From: DASRHY01 sp046765875
GTDB lineage: Bacteria; Actinomycetota; Actinomycetes; Propionibacteriales; Kribbellaceae
Assembly (NCBI GenBank): GCA_046765875.1
Contig: JBKPSJ010000209.1
Span: 1-5,083 of the forward strand
DNA length: 5,083 nucleotides
Reading direction: 5' to 3'
A program made the translations under genes and the position numbers. The notes beneath the pieces were generated by a model. It was not told the DNA's origin, did no database searches, and saw nothing but the letters and a program-made list of their open reading frames with translations. The number at the start of each line of letters is the position of its first letter. The first letter of the stretch is position 1. Positions 4,579 through 5,083 of the stretch are shown here, piece after piece.

Positions 4579-5083
4579 TCAGCAGCCGCACCCGCAATCG
4601 CACCGGGCGTGCCGGTGCTCGCGCACCGTGCCGCAGACCTGGTGGGGGTACAGCACCGGGCCGACACCGGGGATCGCCTGGCTGCGGGCGAACTGCAGCA
4701 ACGCCTCGGCAGCGCGGGGAGCGTTCTCGCCGGTCGCGGACATCCGAGCGGCGATCATTCCGGCAACCAGTGGTGTCGAGAAGGACGTACCACTCCACTT
4801 CGTCAACCCCTCGAAGTGCCGCTGTTCCCCGGTGTTCGGCGCCTCGAAGCACGTGTAATCGCCGACTGCGAACGCGTTGACCAGGTCCTCGCCCGGCGCA
4901 TACACGTTGACCCAGCCGCCGTAGTTGGAGAAGTCCGCGCGTCGGTGGCCGTTCGCCGTCAAGGCCCCGACCCCGACCACCCACGAGTAAGCCGCCGGGA
5001 ACGTCAGCTCCCGCGTCGAGTCATTGCCGGCCGGTGCCAGGACCACGACGTTCTTCAAGTGGCTCACGCGGTTGTCATAGAAC
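4579..5083 (-). CDS. S8 (subtilisin-like) serine peptidase, C-terminal part; 5' end outside window
   Basis: The frame is open to the right edge (it reads FYDNR before the GTG at 5067), so that GTG is internal and the gene begins outside the window. The visible part is the second half of a subtilase domain. VVVLAPAGND contains the oxyanion-hole Asn (codon 5023-5025), followed by PAAYSWVVGVGA, ADFSNYGGWVNVYAPGE, and WSGTSFSTPLVAG with the nucleophile Ser (codon 4783-4785). The catalytic Asp and His must lie upstream, unseen. The domain ends about 40 residues after the Ser and is followed by a short tail with HRHAR and a final CDCGCGC. There is no C-terminal membrane helix, so this is not a mycosin (MycP). 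Secretion cannot be judged without the N-terminus. The small Trp-rich gene follows after 50 bases. Confidence 0.92.
   Translation of the reverse strand, partial: FYDNRVSHLKNVVVLAPAGNDSTRELTFPAAYSWVVGVGALTANGHRRADFSNYGGWVNVYAPGEDLVNAFAVGDYTCFEAPNTGEQRHFEGLTKWSGTSFSTPLVAGMIAARMSATGENAPRAAEALLQFARSQAIPGVGPVLYPHQVCGTVREHRHARCDCGCGC

Noticed and set aside
4110..4667. Long reverse ORF spanning the 3' end of the sigma gene, the Trp-rich gene and the peptidase end
   Set aside because: Arg/Ala/Pro-rich translation in a shifted frame of better-supported genes; no family signature.
4200..4880. 226-codon plus-strand ORF opposite the peptidase and the Trp-rich gene
   Set aside because: Low-complexity Arg/Ser translation; the opposite strand encodes a clear S8 motif set in the same DNA.
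5065..5067. GTG as start of the S8 peptidase
   Set aside because: The frame is open to the window edge, and a start here would remove the catalytic Asp and His regions.
1..5083. CRISPR array or defence-island repeats
   Set aside because: The only regular repeats are the three 23-bp units at 68-136, which are contiguous without spacers and fit an IS end.

Overview
The window is about two-thirds G+C with a strong G/C bias at third codon positions and several GTG starts. With the gene families present (a single-domain GH6 glucanase, an ECF sigma factor fused to a SnoaL-like domain, a GDSAGG-type lipase/esterase), this points to a high-GC actinomycete chromosome. The genus cannot be fixed from the sequence alone.

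Layout. Positions 1-136 look like one end of an IS481-type insertion sequence. The first 12 codons of its transposase run leftwards off the window, and three copies of a 23-bp repeat lie between that start codon and the predicted element end near 136. A long imperfect hairpin with A/T-rich ends (155-198), probably a bidirectional terminator, follows. About 500 bases then hold no convincing gene, only a possible 30-codon reverse ORF and possible gene debris. From 749 a secreted glycoside hydrolase family 6 beta-1,4-glucanase is encoded. Just before its ribosome-binding site is a 20-bp near-perfect palindrome containing a 13/14 match to the CebR/CelR operator that controls cellulose and cello-oligosaccharide use in actinomycetes. 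The gene ends in a strong GC-rich terminator (2117-2151).

A second rightward unit follows: a cytoplasmic alpha/beta hydrolase of the hormone-sensitive-lipase type (2295-3188) and, 18 bases later, an ECF sigma factor with a C-terminal SnoaL-like domain (3207-4151). A perfect 9-9-9 inverted repeat (2244-2270) upstream is a candidate operator for this pair.

The right end is transcribed leftwards: the 3' part of a subtilisin-like S8 serine peptidase with a cysteine-rich tail (it enters from beyond the window), then a small Trp-rich protein of unknown function. The latter's stop codon overlaps the sigma factor's stop codon tail to tail.

Function. The glucanase appears to be an independent transcription unit repressed when no cello-oligosaccharide is present. 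The hydrolase and sigma factor look like an enzyme and regulator pair in which the fused domain, rather than a separate anti-sigma factor, tunes sigma activity. The peptidase and small protein look like part of a longer cassette beginning outside the window. The least described part is this peptidase/Trp-rich pair; no complete novel system can be demonstrated from this window.
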